From Phycisphaerales bacterium (GTDB taxonomy: Bacteria > Planctomycetota > Phycisphaerae > Phycisphaerales > UBA1924): a stretch of DNA of 64,000 bases. Each line of letters opens with the position of its first letter. The first letter of the stretch is position 1. The notes beneath the pieces are model-generated. The model was given only the letters and a program-made list of their open reading frames with translations. It had not been told where the DNA came from and did not search any database. The position numbers were made by a program, and so were the translations under genes. Location of the stretch: assembly GCA_905339235.1 (NCBI GenBank), contig CAJPFG010000009.1, forward strand, positions 62,001-126,000, written 5' to 3'. Below are positions 8,229-16,106 of the stretch, piece by piece.

Positions 8229-10146
8229 AGCCGCCGCTGCGCCCGCGGGCACGTCTCCGCTCACGCTCACCGGCACGGCGGAGATCACCGCCATCGCCGC
8301 CGGCGCTGGCGGGGCCGATACCGAGAAGGCACTGCCTCGCTTCAAGATGCTGGCGTACACCGGCGGTGCCATGCGCGTCGCCGGCTGGCGTCATCCCGTG
8401 GTGCTCGATCTCGCCGGGCTGTCGGTCCCGTCGCAGAACCGCCCGATCCGGTTCGCCCATGACCCGGCCGCTGGCGTCGGCCACACCGACGCGATCAAGG
8501 TCGAAGGCGGGCAGCTCGTGGCGACCGGCGTGATCTCGCGCGACACCGCGACCGCCCGCGAGGTGGTCGCGTCCTCCCGGAACGGGTTCCCGTGGCAGGC
8601 TTCGGTGGGCGCGAGCGTCGAGGAGTTCGAGTTCATCCGCGAGTCGCAGAAGGCGATCGTGAACGGCCAGGAGTTCGCCGGCCCCGTCAACGTGGTCCGC
8701 AAGGCCACGCTGGGCGAGATCAGCTTCGTAGACCTGGGGGCCGACGGGCGCACCAGTGCCTCCATCGCCGCCCAGCAGGGAGGGGGTGGCAGTCCGGCCG
8801 GCGGAGATACCGATCCCGCGCCCGGGGCGGGCGCTGCCGCGCTCCGTGCCGAAGCCCTCGCGGAGACCAGCCGTATTGCGGCGGTGCGGAAGATCTGCGC
8901 CGGCAAGCACCTCGACATCGAGGCCCAGGCCATCCGCGACGGATGGGATGCCACACGCACCGAGCTGGAAGTGCTCCGCGCCAGCCGCCCCAAGGCCCCG
9001 GCCATCCACGCGCCCGATACGAGCATCACCGGCGAGGTCCTGGAGGCCGCATGCTTCCAGAGCGCCAAGCTCGAGGGACTCGACAAGGTCTGCTCGGCGC
9101 AGGCGCTGGAGGTCGCGTCAAAGCGGTTCCAGAGCGGGCTGGGCCTGCAGGAACTGCTCATCGAGGCGGCGATCGCCAACGGCTACACGGGCCGGACCTT
9201 CCGCGACAGCCGCCGTGTCCTCGAGGCCGCCTTCGGGCGGGGTATCGAGGCGGGGATGACCATCATCGATGTCGGCGGCATCCTCTCCAACGTCGCCAAC
9301 AAGTTCCTGCTGGAGGGCTTCTTCAGCGTCGAGCGTGTGTGGCGGAGCATCTGCGCCGTCCGCAATGTCAGCGACTTCAAGACCGTCACGAGTTACCGCT
9401 TGGTCGGCAAGGACCAGTACGAGCAGGTCGCCCCCGGCGGTGAGCTCAAGCACGGCACACTGGGCGAGGAAACCTACAGCAACAAGGCCGACACCTACGG
9501 CCTGATGCTGGCGATCGACCGCCGCGACATCATCAACGACGACCTGGGCGCCATCACCACCGTGCCCCGGAAGCTCGGCCGCGGGTCGGGCCTCAAGATC
9601 AACGACGTGTTCTGGACGGCGTTCATGAACAACGCCGCGTTCTTCGCCGTCGGCAACAAGAACTTCATCTCGGGCGCGGACACCGCGCTGGGCATCGACG
9701 GCCTCACCAAGGGCGAGGTCACGTTCATGGACCTCGTGGACTCCGACGGCAAGCCCACGGGCGTCATGCCGTCGATCCTCCTGGTACCGACGGCGCTCTC
9801 AGCAGTTGGCACGCAGCTCTACAAGAGCGTCGAGATGCGAGACACCACGGCGAACACCAAGTTCCCCGTGGCCAACCCGCACCAGGGCAAGTTCCGCATC
9901 GAGGTCAGCCGGTACCTGTCCAACGCGCTCTACACCGGCAACTCGGCCAAGGCGTGGTACCTCCTCGCCGACCCGAGCGACCTGCCGGTCATCGAGATGG
10001 CGTTCCTCAACGGACAGGAGGCCCCGACCATCGAGACCTCCGACGCGGACTTCAGCCAGCTCGGCGTGCGGATGCGCGGGTACCACGACTTCGGCGTCGC
10101 GCTGCAGGACCCCCGCGGCGGCGTGAAGAGCAAGGGCGAGGTGTAA
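8161..10146 (+). CDS. Prohead protease fused to major capsid protein (Mu gpT-like)
   Basis: This 661-residue protein appears to be a head maturation protease joined to the major capsid protein. Residues about 55-205 look like an S78-type prohead protease (RFAHDPAAGVGH and WQASVGASVEEF supply the likely His and Ser, then GEISFVDLGADG). A Gly/Ala/Pro linker and a helical stretch that could act as scaffold follow. From about 366 the sequence matches Mu gpT-like capsid proteins (IIDVGGILSNVANKFLL, INDDLGAITTVPRKLGRG, LKINDVFWTAFMNN). The start is preceded by AAGAGG and lies within the portal gene. The capsid is presumably released by self-cleavage. Confidence 0.88.
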   Translation: MATKTPTPTAPKTRLAPKRLRLEAAAAPAGTSPLTLTGTAEITAIAAGAGGADTEKALPRFKMLAYTGGAMRVAGWRHPVVLDLAGLSVPSQNRPIRFAHDPAAGVGHTDAIKVEGGQLVATGVISRDTATAREVVASSRNGFPWQASVGASVEEFEFIRESQKAIVNGQEFAGPVNVVRKATLGEISFVDLGADGRTSASIAAQQGGGGSPAGGDTDPAPGAGAAALRAEALAETSRIAAVRKICAGKHLDIEAQAIRDGWDATRTELEVLRASRPKAPAIHAPDTSITGEVLEAACFQSAKLEGLDKVCSAQALEVASKRFQSGLGLQELLIEAAIANGYTGRTFRDSRRVLEAAFGRGIEAGMTIIDVGGILSNVANKFLLEGFFSVERVWRSICAVRNVSDFKTVTSYRLVGKDQYEQVAPGGELKHGTLGEETYSNKADTYGLMLAIDRRDIINDDLGAITTVPRKLGRGSGLKINDVFWTAFMNNAAFFAVGNKNFISGADTALGIDGLTKGEVTFMDLVDSDGKPTGVMPSILLVPTALSAVGTQLYKSVEMRDTTANTKFPVANPHQGKFRIEVSRYLSNALYTGNSAKAWYLLADPSDLPVIEMAFLNGQEAPTIETSDADFSQLGVRMRGYHDFGVALQDPRGGVKSKGEV

Positions 10147-10228
10147 GCCCATGGGTGAAGGCGCAGAGATCGGCGGAGGCATTGGTGAAGACGGCCCCGG
10201 TGTCATTCCGGGCCAAGGAGAAGGCAGC

Positions 10229-10576
10229 ATGGCAGCAGGACCGGCAAAGTTTGTGCATGAAGGCGAATCGATCGACTACACCCCGGGCGCCGATGTGCTC
10301 ACCGGCGCTGTGGTCGTCCAAGCGGAACTCGTGGGCGTGGCGCAGGGCCCCATCAAGGCGAACCAGCTTGGCTCGCTCGCGGTGTCCGGGGTGTTCGACT
10401 TCCCCAAGGCGCTGGGCGCGGGTAGCGGGATGCCCGCCGGCACCAACGCCTACTGGGACGCGGGGGCGCAGAACGCGACCAAGAACGCCGCGGCGGGCGC
10501 CAACAAGCTCATCGGCAAGACGGTCAAGACCACCGTCGATGCCGACACCTCCGTCCGCATCCGCCTCCTGCAGTGA
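10229..10576 (+). CDS. DUF2190-type capsid accessory/decoration protein
   Basis: A 115-residue protein with the DUF2190 look: FVHEGESIDYTPGADVLTGAVVVQ, a Gly-rich loop GVFDFPKALGAG, then AGTNAYWDAG and a C-terminal TTVDADTSVRIRLLQ. This family is small, mostly beta, and typically encoded directly after the major capsid gene, where it acts as a decoration or capsid-stabilising protein. The start at 10,229 has AGGAGAAGG upstream; an alternative ATG at 10,151 would add 26 Gly-rich residues unlike the family. Confidence 0.75.
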   Translation: MAAGPAKFVHEGESIDYTPGADVLTGAVVVQAELVGVAQGPIKANQLGSLAVSGVFDFPKALGAGSGMPAGTNAYWDAGAQNATKNAAAGANKLIGKTVKTTVDADTSVRIRLLQ

Positions 10577-10591
10577 CCGTCGGAGGCATAC

Positions 10592-10972
10592 ATGGGCGAC
10601 CTGCTCGATCGCGGCTCGGCGTTCCTGGATGACCAGCGGCACAAGCACATGAGCCGCACCGTGGTGTACCAGCGCGGGGCCGAAGCCAAAGAGGTCCTGG
10701 CGACCATCGGCAGGACCGAGTTCGAGCAGGCAGACGACGCCGGGCTGATTCACCGCGTCGAGTCGCGGGACTTCCTTGTGCGGGCGGCGGACCTTGACCT
10801 CGGGGCCGGTCCGATCCTCCCGCGAGCCGGCGACCAGGTGCGTGAGACGGTCGGAACGCAGGTGTTCGTGTACGAGGTCAACGCGCCGGGCGGGCAGCCG
10901 CCGTTCCGGTACAGCGACTCCTACCGCAGGGTTCTTCGGATTCACACCAAGCACATCGGCACGGAGACGTGA
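10592..10972 (+). CDS. Putative head-tail connector/neck protein
   Basis: A 126-residue protein of unknown family, predicted mostly beta in its C-terminal half (RVESRDFLVRAADLDLG, QVFVYEVN, YRRVLRIHTKH). GGAGG precedes the ATG. Its place after the capsid accessory gene and before the tail-completion gene suits a head-tail joining protein of the gpFII type. That is a positional inference. It overlaps the next gene by one base. Confidence 0.55.
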   Translation: MGDLLDRGSAFLDDQRHKHMSRTVVYQRGAEAKEVLATIGRTEFEQADDAGLIHRVESRDFLVRAADLDLGAGPILPRAGDQVRETVGTQVFVYEVNAPGGQPPFRYSDSYRRVLRIHTKHIGTET

Positions 10973-11241
10973 TGGCGGACGGCAACGGACAGAACGGAAC
11001 GAAGGCTCGCTGGGCAGGGGTGCTCGTCACGATCATCCTCGCCGCTGGCGCGATGACCGTCCAGTGGGGCGTGGTCACCACCAAGCTCCAGCAGGTCGAG
11101 AAGCGGCTCGACGAGTTCATCGGCGAGGCTCGCTCCATCCGCGCCGACTACCAGGCGATGGAACGGCGTGTGTCCTACCTCGAGGGCAAGGTGGCGGGCC
11201 TGAGCGCCGCGGCGGATGCGGGGAGGGAGGGACGCCCGTGA
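10972..11241 (+). CDS. Small single-pass membrane protein with coiled coil
   Basis: Of 89 residues, 14-33 form one hydrophobic segment (WAGVLVTIILAAGAMTVQWG) and the remainder is a heptad-rich helix (TTKLQQVEKRLDEFIGEA to YLEGKVAGL). This layout, N-terminal anchor plus long external helix, is seen in phage i-spanins and in membrane-tethered tail accessory proteins. The lipoprotein encoded at 13,171 could be a partner, but the two are not adjacent. The start overlaps the preceding stop and its own stop overlaps the next start (GTGA). Confidence 0.6.
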   Translation: MADGNGQNGTKARWAGVLVTIILAAGAMTVQWGVVTTKLQQVEKRLDEFIGEARSIRADYQAMERRVSYLEGKVAGLSAAADAGREGRP

Positions 11242-11669
11242 GCACCATCGTCGCCATCGCCGATGCCCTGGCCGCGCACATCAATGCGGGTTCGTTCGGG
11301 CAGCCCGTGAACGCAGTGCGGCTGTTCCAGCCCGCGTTCACGATGGAGGACCTCAAGGACCTGCGCGTGTCGATCGTGCCACGCACGACAGCCATTGCCG
11401 CGGCGACCCGGGACAGCAGCACGTTCGAGTGCGTGATCGATGTGGGCCTGCAGAAGAAACTGCCCGCCGAGGGTGAACAGGCCGAGATCGACGGCCTCCT
11501 CGACCTCGTCGAGGCCATCGCCGACCACGTCCGGCTCAAGCGTCTGCCCGATGCGCCCGACGCGGCGTGGGTCGGGATCGCGCACGAGCCCGTGGTGTCG
11601 AGCGAGTCGCTGGAGCAGCACCGAGTATTCACGAGCGTGTTGAGCGTCACATACCGGGTGCGGAGGTAG
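11238..11669 (+). CDS. Putative tail-completion/terminator protein
   Basis: The 143-residue protein starts at GTG 11,238, overlapping the preceding stop by four bases. It begins VSTIVAIADALAAHINAG, an N-terminal helix followed by strands, and ends HRVFTSVLSVTYRVRR. That pattern, helix, beta sheet, and a final strand after a conserved FxS element, is typical of tail-terminator or minor-tail proteins placed just before the tail tube gene. The family is not recognised directly; the function comes from position and shape. Confidence 0.6.
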   Translation: MSTIVAIADALAAHINAGSFGQPVNAVRLFQPAFTMEDLKDLRVSIVPRTTAIAAATRDSSTFECVIDVGLQKKLPAEGEQAEIDGLLDLVEAIADHVRLKRLPDAPDAAWVGIAHEPVVSSESLEQHRVFTSVLSVTYRVRR

Positions 11670-11671
11670 CC

Positions 11672-11929
11672 GTGCGGAACGTCGTGTTCATCAAGGTGGA
11701 GCTCGACGCGAGCGACAAGCCGCTCTCGGATACGCCGCTGGTGGCAACGTTCACGCTCATGGCGGCGCACACGAACACGCAGCCCATGACGCTTTCCGAC
11801 GGCAAGGGCGTGGAGATCCCGGTCCCGGCGGGCGTGCAGATCCCGTTCGAGCAGGTCAACCTGGCGGACATCTTCGTGCGGAGCAAGGCGGGTGAGGTGG
11901 CGTTCGTAGTCGGCCACACGGCCGGATAG
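11672..11929 (+). CDS. Small phage protein of unknown function preceding the tail tube
   Basis: An 85-residue, mostly beta protein beginning VRNVVFIKVELDASDKPLSD from a GTG two bases after the preceding stop. It lacks Cys, membrane segments or known motifs. Genes of this size here may encode tail or neck accessory proteins; nothing more specific can be said. Confidence 0.55.
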   Translation: MRNVVFIKVELDASDKPLSDTPLVATFTLMAAHTNTQPMTLSDGKGVEIPVPAGVQIPFEQVNLADIFVRSKAGEVAFVVGHTAG

Positions 11930-11944
11930 AGCAGGAGAACGACG

Positions 11945-12373
11945 ATGGCAATCAAACTCGGTATGGAAGCCAAACTGCTCTACAAGGTCGGCGGGCAGGC
12001 CGGCGGCGGGGCATGGGTGGTTCTTGGCAACACCCGCGATGTCACACTCAACCTCGAGGCGGGCGAGGCGGACGTGACGACCCGCGCCAACAGCGGCTGG
12101 CGGGCCACCGTGGCCACGCTGAAGGAGGCCAGCGTTGAGTTCGAGATGGTGTGGGATACGGCGGATGCCGGGTTCACCGCCATCAAGAACGCGTTCTTCG
12201 GCAACGACCCCATCGGCTTCCAGATCCTCGACGAGACCAGCGGGCAGGGTCTGCAGGCGGACTTCTCCATCACCAACTTCTCGCGGAACGAGGCGCTGGA
12301 GGAGGCAATCACCGTTTCGGTCACTGCGAAGGTGACGTACTCCGCGACGGCGCCTTCATGGATCGGTGGCTGA
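11945..12373 (+). CDS. Major tail tube protein
   Basis: A 142-residue protein of the TP901-1/lambda-gpV-like tail tube type: an early strand MAIKLGMEAKLLYKV, then VVLGNTRDVTLNLEAGEADVTTRANSGWRATV and LKEASVEFEMVWDTADAGF. The DVT/TTR element and the later ISxTAKVTY-like strand are characteristic of these hexameric tube proteins. Its size and location, directly before the tail chaperone pair and tape measure, support the assignment. The ATG has AGGAG upstream. Confidence 0.85.
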   Translation: MAIKLGMEAKLLYKVGGQAGGGAWVVLGNTRDVTLNLEAGEADVTTRANSGWRATVATLKEASVEFEMVWDTADAGFTAIKNAFFGNDPIGFQILDETSGQGLQADFSITNFSRNEALEEAITVSVTAKVTYSATAPSWIGG

Positions 12374-12437
12374 GTCTGTCGGATCGCTGTCGGATTGGCG
12401 TCGGATTGCTGTTGGGGCCTGATTCACGGAGGCACGG

Positions 12438-12932
12438 ATGCGGTCATTCAAGGACAACCAGGGGCGGCAGTGGTCGGTGGAGATCAACGTCACCGCCATC
12501 AAGCGCGTGCGCGGCCTCACCGGCGAGGACCTCATGCAGGTCATCGAGGGGACGCTGATCGAGAAGCTGATCCGCGATCCCGTGCTGCTCTGCGATGTGG
12601 TCTACGCGATCTGCAAGCCTGAAGCGGATGCACGCAGCGTCTCCGACGAGGAGTTCGGCAAGGCGATGGCGGGCGACGCCATCGAAGCAGCGACGACGGC
12701 GGTACTGGAGGAACTCGTGGGTTTCTGCCCGAGCCCGAGGGACCGGGCCAACCTCGGGCGGGTGCTCCAGGCCACGCGGAAGGTGATGGACCGGGCGCGG
12801 GACCTGGTGGAGAAGAAGCTCGACAGCGGGGAACTGGATCGGCTGGCGGACCGCCTGCTCTCCGGGGAAGCGACTGCTGGAAGCTCGTCCATCAGTGCGC
12901 CGGAATCCTCGGCATCAACCCCGGCCCCCTGA
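12438..12932 (+). CDS. Tail assembly chaperone, upstream product (gpG-like)
   Basis: This 164-residue protein has the helical body expected of a tail assembly chaperone (AIKRVRGLTGEDLMQVIEGT, LCDVVYAICKPEA) and then a low-complexity Ser/Ala/Pro tail from about residue 143. The low-complexity tail appears only in this frame. The adjacent -1 frame carries the real continuation of the family, so this is the unshifted product of a gpG/gpGT pair that escorts the tape measure protein during tail assembly. It starts 64 bases after the tail tube stop. Confidence 0.75.
   Translation: MRSFKDNQGRQWSVEINVTAIKRVRGLTGEDLMQVIEGTLIEKLIRDPVLLCDVVYAICKPEADARSVSDEEFGKAMAGDAIEAATTAVLEELVGFCPSPRDRANLGRVLQATRKVMDRARDLVEKKLDSGELDRLADRLLSGEATAGSSSISAPESSASTPAP
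12861..12870 (+). other. Candidate -1 ribosomal frameshift region for the G-T chaperone fusion
   Basis: Zero-frame codons here are TCC GGG GAA G. A one-base backward slip lets translation continue as GGA AGC GAC TGC TGG, entering the -1 frame that encodes CWKLVHQCAGILGINPG and the rest of the T domain. The signal is not a perfect X-XXY-YYZ heptamer and the same C-GGG-GAA string occurs upstream near 12,830, so the exact slip point is uncertain. The -1 frame is open well upstream of this point. Confidence 0.45.
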
Positions 12933-12946
12933 CTCTCCGCGATCTG

Positions 12947-13174
12947 GTGGCGATGCTCGACGGCAAGCAGCGCCACGACTGGTCGATCGCCTCCGCCGTC
13001 ATGGCGCTTGTCGCCAACATCCACCGCGACCCCAAGCGATCCCGCCGACTCAACCCCAGCGACTTCGACCCCTTCGCCAAGCGCCAGCGACCCATCAAGG
13101 TCGGCGTGTCGGTCCTCAAGGACGTGTTCATCGACGGCAAGCTCCCCCCCATGCCGCAGGAGGCTCACGGATGA
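12947..13174 (+). CDS. Tail assembly chaperone T domain (expressed by -1 frameshift from the preceding gene)
   Basis: The coordinates mark the part from the first possible start (GTG 12,947), but the homologous sequence begins upstream of any start, near 12,878, with CWKLVHQCAGILGINPGPL then TLRDLVAMLDGKQRHDW. This W-x-L-x(3)-AGI-G-x-P-x-LT-LR-L pattern is typical of phage gpT-like regions. It lies in the -1 frame relative to the gpG-like gene, so the natural product is probably a fusion made by ribosomal slippage. It ends PPMPQEAHG and overlaps the next start by four bases. Confidence 0.7.
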   Translation: MAMLDGKQRHDWSIASAVMALVANIHRDPKRSRRLNPSDFDPFAKRQRPIKVGVSVLKDVFIDGKLPPMPQEAHG

Positions 13175-13659
13175 AGTTCCTCAGCTCGCTTTCCACCCGC
13201 CATTACGTCTACATCGTCGGCCTGCTGCTCATGGCGCTCGTGCTCACGTCGTGCGCGGGCTTCGACCTGGGCGACCTCGTGAAGGTCAAGACGCCCAACA
13301 CGATCCAGCAGACCACCGGTCTCCCCTCGACGCTCAGCCTGAACGAGGCAGAGGTCGAGTTCCAGAACTGGTTCAACCAGACGCAGACGACCGGCGCGCA
13401 GTGGAAGGGCAACATCGAGAAGGCCGGCGAGCTCCGCGGCCTGTTCAGCCAGCTCACGCTGTCCGCCCTCGACACCGTCGGGCCGACGGTCGCGGGCTTG
13501 CCCGTGCTCGGTCCTGCGCTGCCCGCGCTCACCGGAATCGTCGGCCTGTTCATCGGATCGGGCCGGCTCCGCAAGGAGAAGGAGGCGTCGTTCAACAAGG
13601 GGCTGGAGAAGGGCAGCGGACTCGCTGGCGGCCCCCCCAGCGGCGGGAGCGGCGTGTGA
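13171..13659 (+). CDS. Phage lipoprotein of unknown role
   Basis: The 162-residue product has a lipoprotein signal: a positive start, a hydrophobic run (YVYIVGLLLMALV) and the lipobox LTSC near residue 27. The mature part is helical, with a second hydrophobic Gly/Ala/Pro-rich segment (LPALTGIVGLFIGSG) followed by basic RLRKEKEASFNKGLEKG. AGGAGG precedes the ATG. A membrane-anchored protein within the tail operon could be a superinfection-exclusion factor, an outer-membrane lysis factor or a holin-like protein; none can be chosen from sequence. Confidence 0.65.
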   Translation: MKFLSSLSTRHYVYIVGLLLMALVLTSCAGFDLGDLVKVKTPNTIQQTTGLPSTLSLNEAEVEFQNWFNQTQTTGAQWKGNIEKAGELRGLFSQLTLSALDTVGPTVAGLPVLGPALPALTGIVGLFIGSGRLRKEKEASFNKGLEKGSGLAGGPPSGGSGV

Positions 13660-14096
13660 TCACCATGCGGATCAAGGACATGTTCTTCGACCGCGCGGCG
13701 GTGGTCCGCGCGGTCGATGGGGCCAAGCGGAAGGTGCTCAGCAAGGCCGGCGCGTTCATCCGCACGGCGGCCAGCACGAGCATCCGCAAGCGCAAAGGGT
13801 CCGCGCCCGCGGGCAAGCCTCCCCACTCGCACGAAGGGAGCCTGCGCCGGCTCATCCTCTTCGGGTACGACAAGGCGGCGGACTCCGTAGTCGTCGGCCC
13901 CGTGGGGTTCAAGAAGAGCGTCGCGCCCAACGTGCTGGAGTACGGCGGCGACACGATAGTGCTCCGGCGCAAGGGTGGAAAACTCACCTCGCAAAGGGTC
14001 AAGATCGCCGCGCGGCCGTACATGGCCCCGGCGCTGGAGCAGGAGCGGCCGAAGTTGCCGCTGCTGTGGCGGAACTCCATTCGGAAGGGAGCCTGA
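13656..14096 (+). CDS. HK97 gp10-like tail-completion/minor tail protein
   Basis: A 146-residue protein starting at GTG 13,656 (GGGAG seven bases upstream; the ATG at 13,665 is an alternative). It has the HK97-gp10-like pattern: an N-terminal helix (AVVRAVDGAKRKVLSKAGAF), a basic GKPPHSHEGSLRRLILFGYD stretch, a VVVGPVGF strand and a closing RPYMAPALEQERPKL near the C-terminus. Such proteins join head and tail. It overlaps the lipoprotein stop by four bases. Usually this gene precedes the tail tube, so its position after the chaperone genes is slightly unusual. Confidence 0.75.
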   Translation: MITMRIKDMFFDRAAVVRAVDGAKRKVLSKAGAFIRTAASTSIRKRKGSAPAGKPPHSHEGSLRRLILFGYDKAADSVVVGPVGFKKSVAPNVLEYGGDTIVLRRKGGKLTSQRVKIAARPYMAPALEQERPKLPLLWRNSIRKGA

Positions 14097-14099
14097 TCG

Positions 14100-16094
14100 G
14101 TGGCCGACACGCGAGGCATCCGGGCTGGAAGGGCGTTCGTCGAACTCGGCGTGAGCGACAAGCTCACGGCCGGGCTTCGCCGCGCCCAGAAGCAGCTCGA
14201 GGCCTTCGGGGCTGGCCTCAGGTCGGTGGGCACCCGGCTCGCCGGGATCGGCGCGACAGCGGTCGCGGCGCTGCTCGGCACGGCGAAGGCCTTCTCTGAC
14301 ACGGGCGACATGCTGGACAAGATGAGTCAGCGGACCGGCGTGAGCGTGGAGGCCCTGTCCGAGTTGGGCTTTGCGGCCGACCTCTCCGGCACCGACCTGG
14401 AAACCCTGGAGGCCGGGCTCCGCAACATGCAGCGGACGCTCACAGGAGCGGCGCAGGGGTCGGCGTCCGCGGGCGACGCCCTCGGGCGGCTTGGCCTGAC
14501 GGCCGCACAGCTGGCGGTCCTCGCTCCGGACGAGCAGTTCAAGGTCCTCGCGGAGCGCATCTCGCAGGTGCGCGACCCCGCCCTCCGCGCTGCGCTGGCG
14601 ATGGAGGTCTTCGGCAAGGCCGGGACCAAGCTCCTGCCGCTCATGGCGGACGGCGCGGCGGGCATCGAGGCGATGCAGGAAGAGGCTCGGCGCCTCGGTC
14701 TGACCGTTAGCACCGAGACCGCCCGCGACGCCGCCGCGCTCAACGACGCACTCGGCACCCTCTGGAAGGTGCTCAAACAGGCTGTGTTCACCATCGGCGG
14801 GGCGCTCGCGCCGACGCTCAAGGACCTCGCGGAGCGGATCACTCGCATCGTCGTGAGCGTCACGACCTGGATCAAGGCGAATCGCGAGACCGTTGTGTGG
14901 GCGCTCAAGGTCGCGGCGGCCATCGCCGTGACGGGCGTCGCTATCATCGCCTTGGGGTACATCGTCTCGGGCATCGGCGCGACCCTCGGCATCGTCGCGG
15001 GTGTGATTGGCGGCATCGGAACAGCATTCAGCCTGATCGGGGCCGCCATCGCGGCGATCCTGTCGCCGGTCGGGCTGGCGATCGCCGCGATCGTGGCGCT
15101 CGGCGGCGTGCTCCTTGTGACCACCGGCGCGGGCGGCGAGGCCCTCGCCTGGCTCGGTGAACAGTTCACGCGTCTGCGCGACTGGGTGACCAAGGTCGTG
15201 GGCGGCATCTCCGACGCCCTCGCGGCGGGCGACATCGCGCTGGCGGCCGAGATCCTGTGGCTCTCCCTAAAGGTGGTCTGGCAACAGGGCGTCGCCGCGC
15301 TCAACAAGGTCTGGCTGGAGGCCAAGGAGTTCTTCGTCTCCACTGCCTATGGCATGTGGTACGGCGCGCTCGCCGCCGCGGAGATCGTCTTCCACGCCCT
15401 TGAGATCGCGTGGATCGAGACCACGTCGTTCCTGTCCAAGACCTGGACCAACTTCACCACCGGCTTTCAGCAGGTCTGGGAGTCGGCAACGTCATGGGTC
15501 GCCAAGCGGATGCTGGAGATCCAGGGGTTGTTCGACTCCGGGCTCGACGTGGACGCCGCGAAGAGGGCCGTCGATGATCAACTCGAATCCCGCTTGGCGG
15601 AACTGGAGAGCGCGGCCCAGCGGCAGGTGGCCCAGCGCGAGGGACAGCGCGCCGCCGAGCGCGAACAGGCCGCCGCCCTGCACGAGGCAACCCTCGCCGG
15701 GATCGGTCGTGACTTTGAGGAGGCCCAGGCCGCGCTCAAGACGAACACGGAGGCGGGGCTCGCGGAGTCGCAAGCGGCGCTGGATGCCGCCAAGCAGAAG
15801 CTCGCCGACGCCATCGGGCAGGCCCGCCAGAAACGAGAGGCAGCGGACGCCGAGCGCGGCCCCGGCCGCACGCCGCGCGACCTGATGGCCGAGTTCGAAG
15901 ACCGCCTCGCGGGGCTCGGCGAGGTCATCGGCAAGGGGATCAGCGTGCGCGGCACGTTCAACGCTCGCGCTGCGCAAGGGCTGGAGTCCGACGGCGGGGC
16001 CGCCGAGCGCACCGCCCGGGCCACGGAGCAGACCGCCAAGCACACCAAGCGTCTGGCCGACGCCGCGCAGAGCGGCGGCCTGACGTTCGCCTAA
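14100..16094 (+). CDS. Tail tape measure protein
   Basis: At 664 residues, this GTG-started protein sets tail length. The N-terminal part resembles phage-related minor tail proteins (DKLTAGLRRAQKQLEAFGAGL, then MSQRTGVSVEALSELGFAADLSG), with strong hydrophobic segments at about residues 275-345 and a long coiled coil near 480-580 (AAQRQVAQREGQRAAEREQAA). It is rather short for a siphophage tape measure, implying a short tail. It follows the chaperone genes as expected, with two small genes between. Confidence 0.9.
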   Translation: MADTRGIRAGRAFVELGVSDKLTAGLRRAQKQLEAFGAGLRSVGTRLAGIGATAVAALLGTAKAFSDTGDMLDKMSQRTGVSVEALSELGFAADLSGTDLETLEAGLRNMQRTLTGAAQGSASAGDALGRLGLTAAQLAVLAPDEQFKVLAERISQVRDPALRAALAMEVFGKAGTKLLPLMADGAAGIEAMQEEARRLGLTVSTETARDAAALNDALGTLWKVLKQAVFTIGGALAPTLKDLAERITRIVVSVTTWIKANRETVVWALKVAAAIAVTGVAIIALGYIVSGIGATLGIVAGVIGGIGTAFSLIGAAIAAILSPVGLAIAAIVALGGVLLVTTGAGGEALAWLGEQFTRLRDWVTKVVGGISDALAAGDIALAAEILWLSLKVVWQQGVAALNKVWLEAKEFFVSTAYGMWYGALAAAEIVFHALEIAWIETTSFLSKTWTNFTTGFQQVWESATSWVAKRMLEIQGLFDSGLDVDAAKRAVDDQLESRLAELESAAQRQVAQREGQRAAEREQAAALHEATLAGIGRDFEEAQAALKTNTEAGLAESQAALDAAKQKLADAIGQARQKREAADAERGPGRTPRDLMAEFEDRLAGLGEVIGKGISVRGTFNARAAQGLESDGGAAERTARATEQTAKHTKRLADAAQSGGLTFA

Positions 16095-16106
16095 GGAGAA
16101 GCGTTC

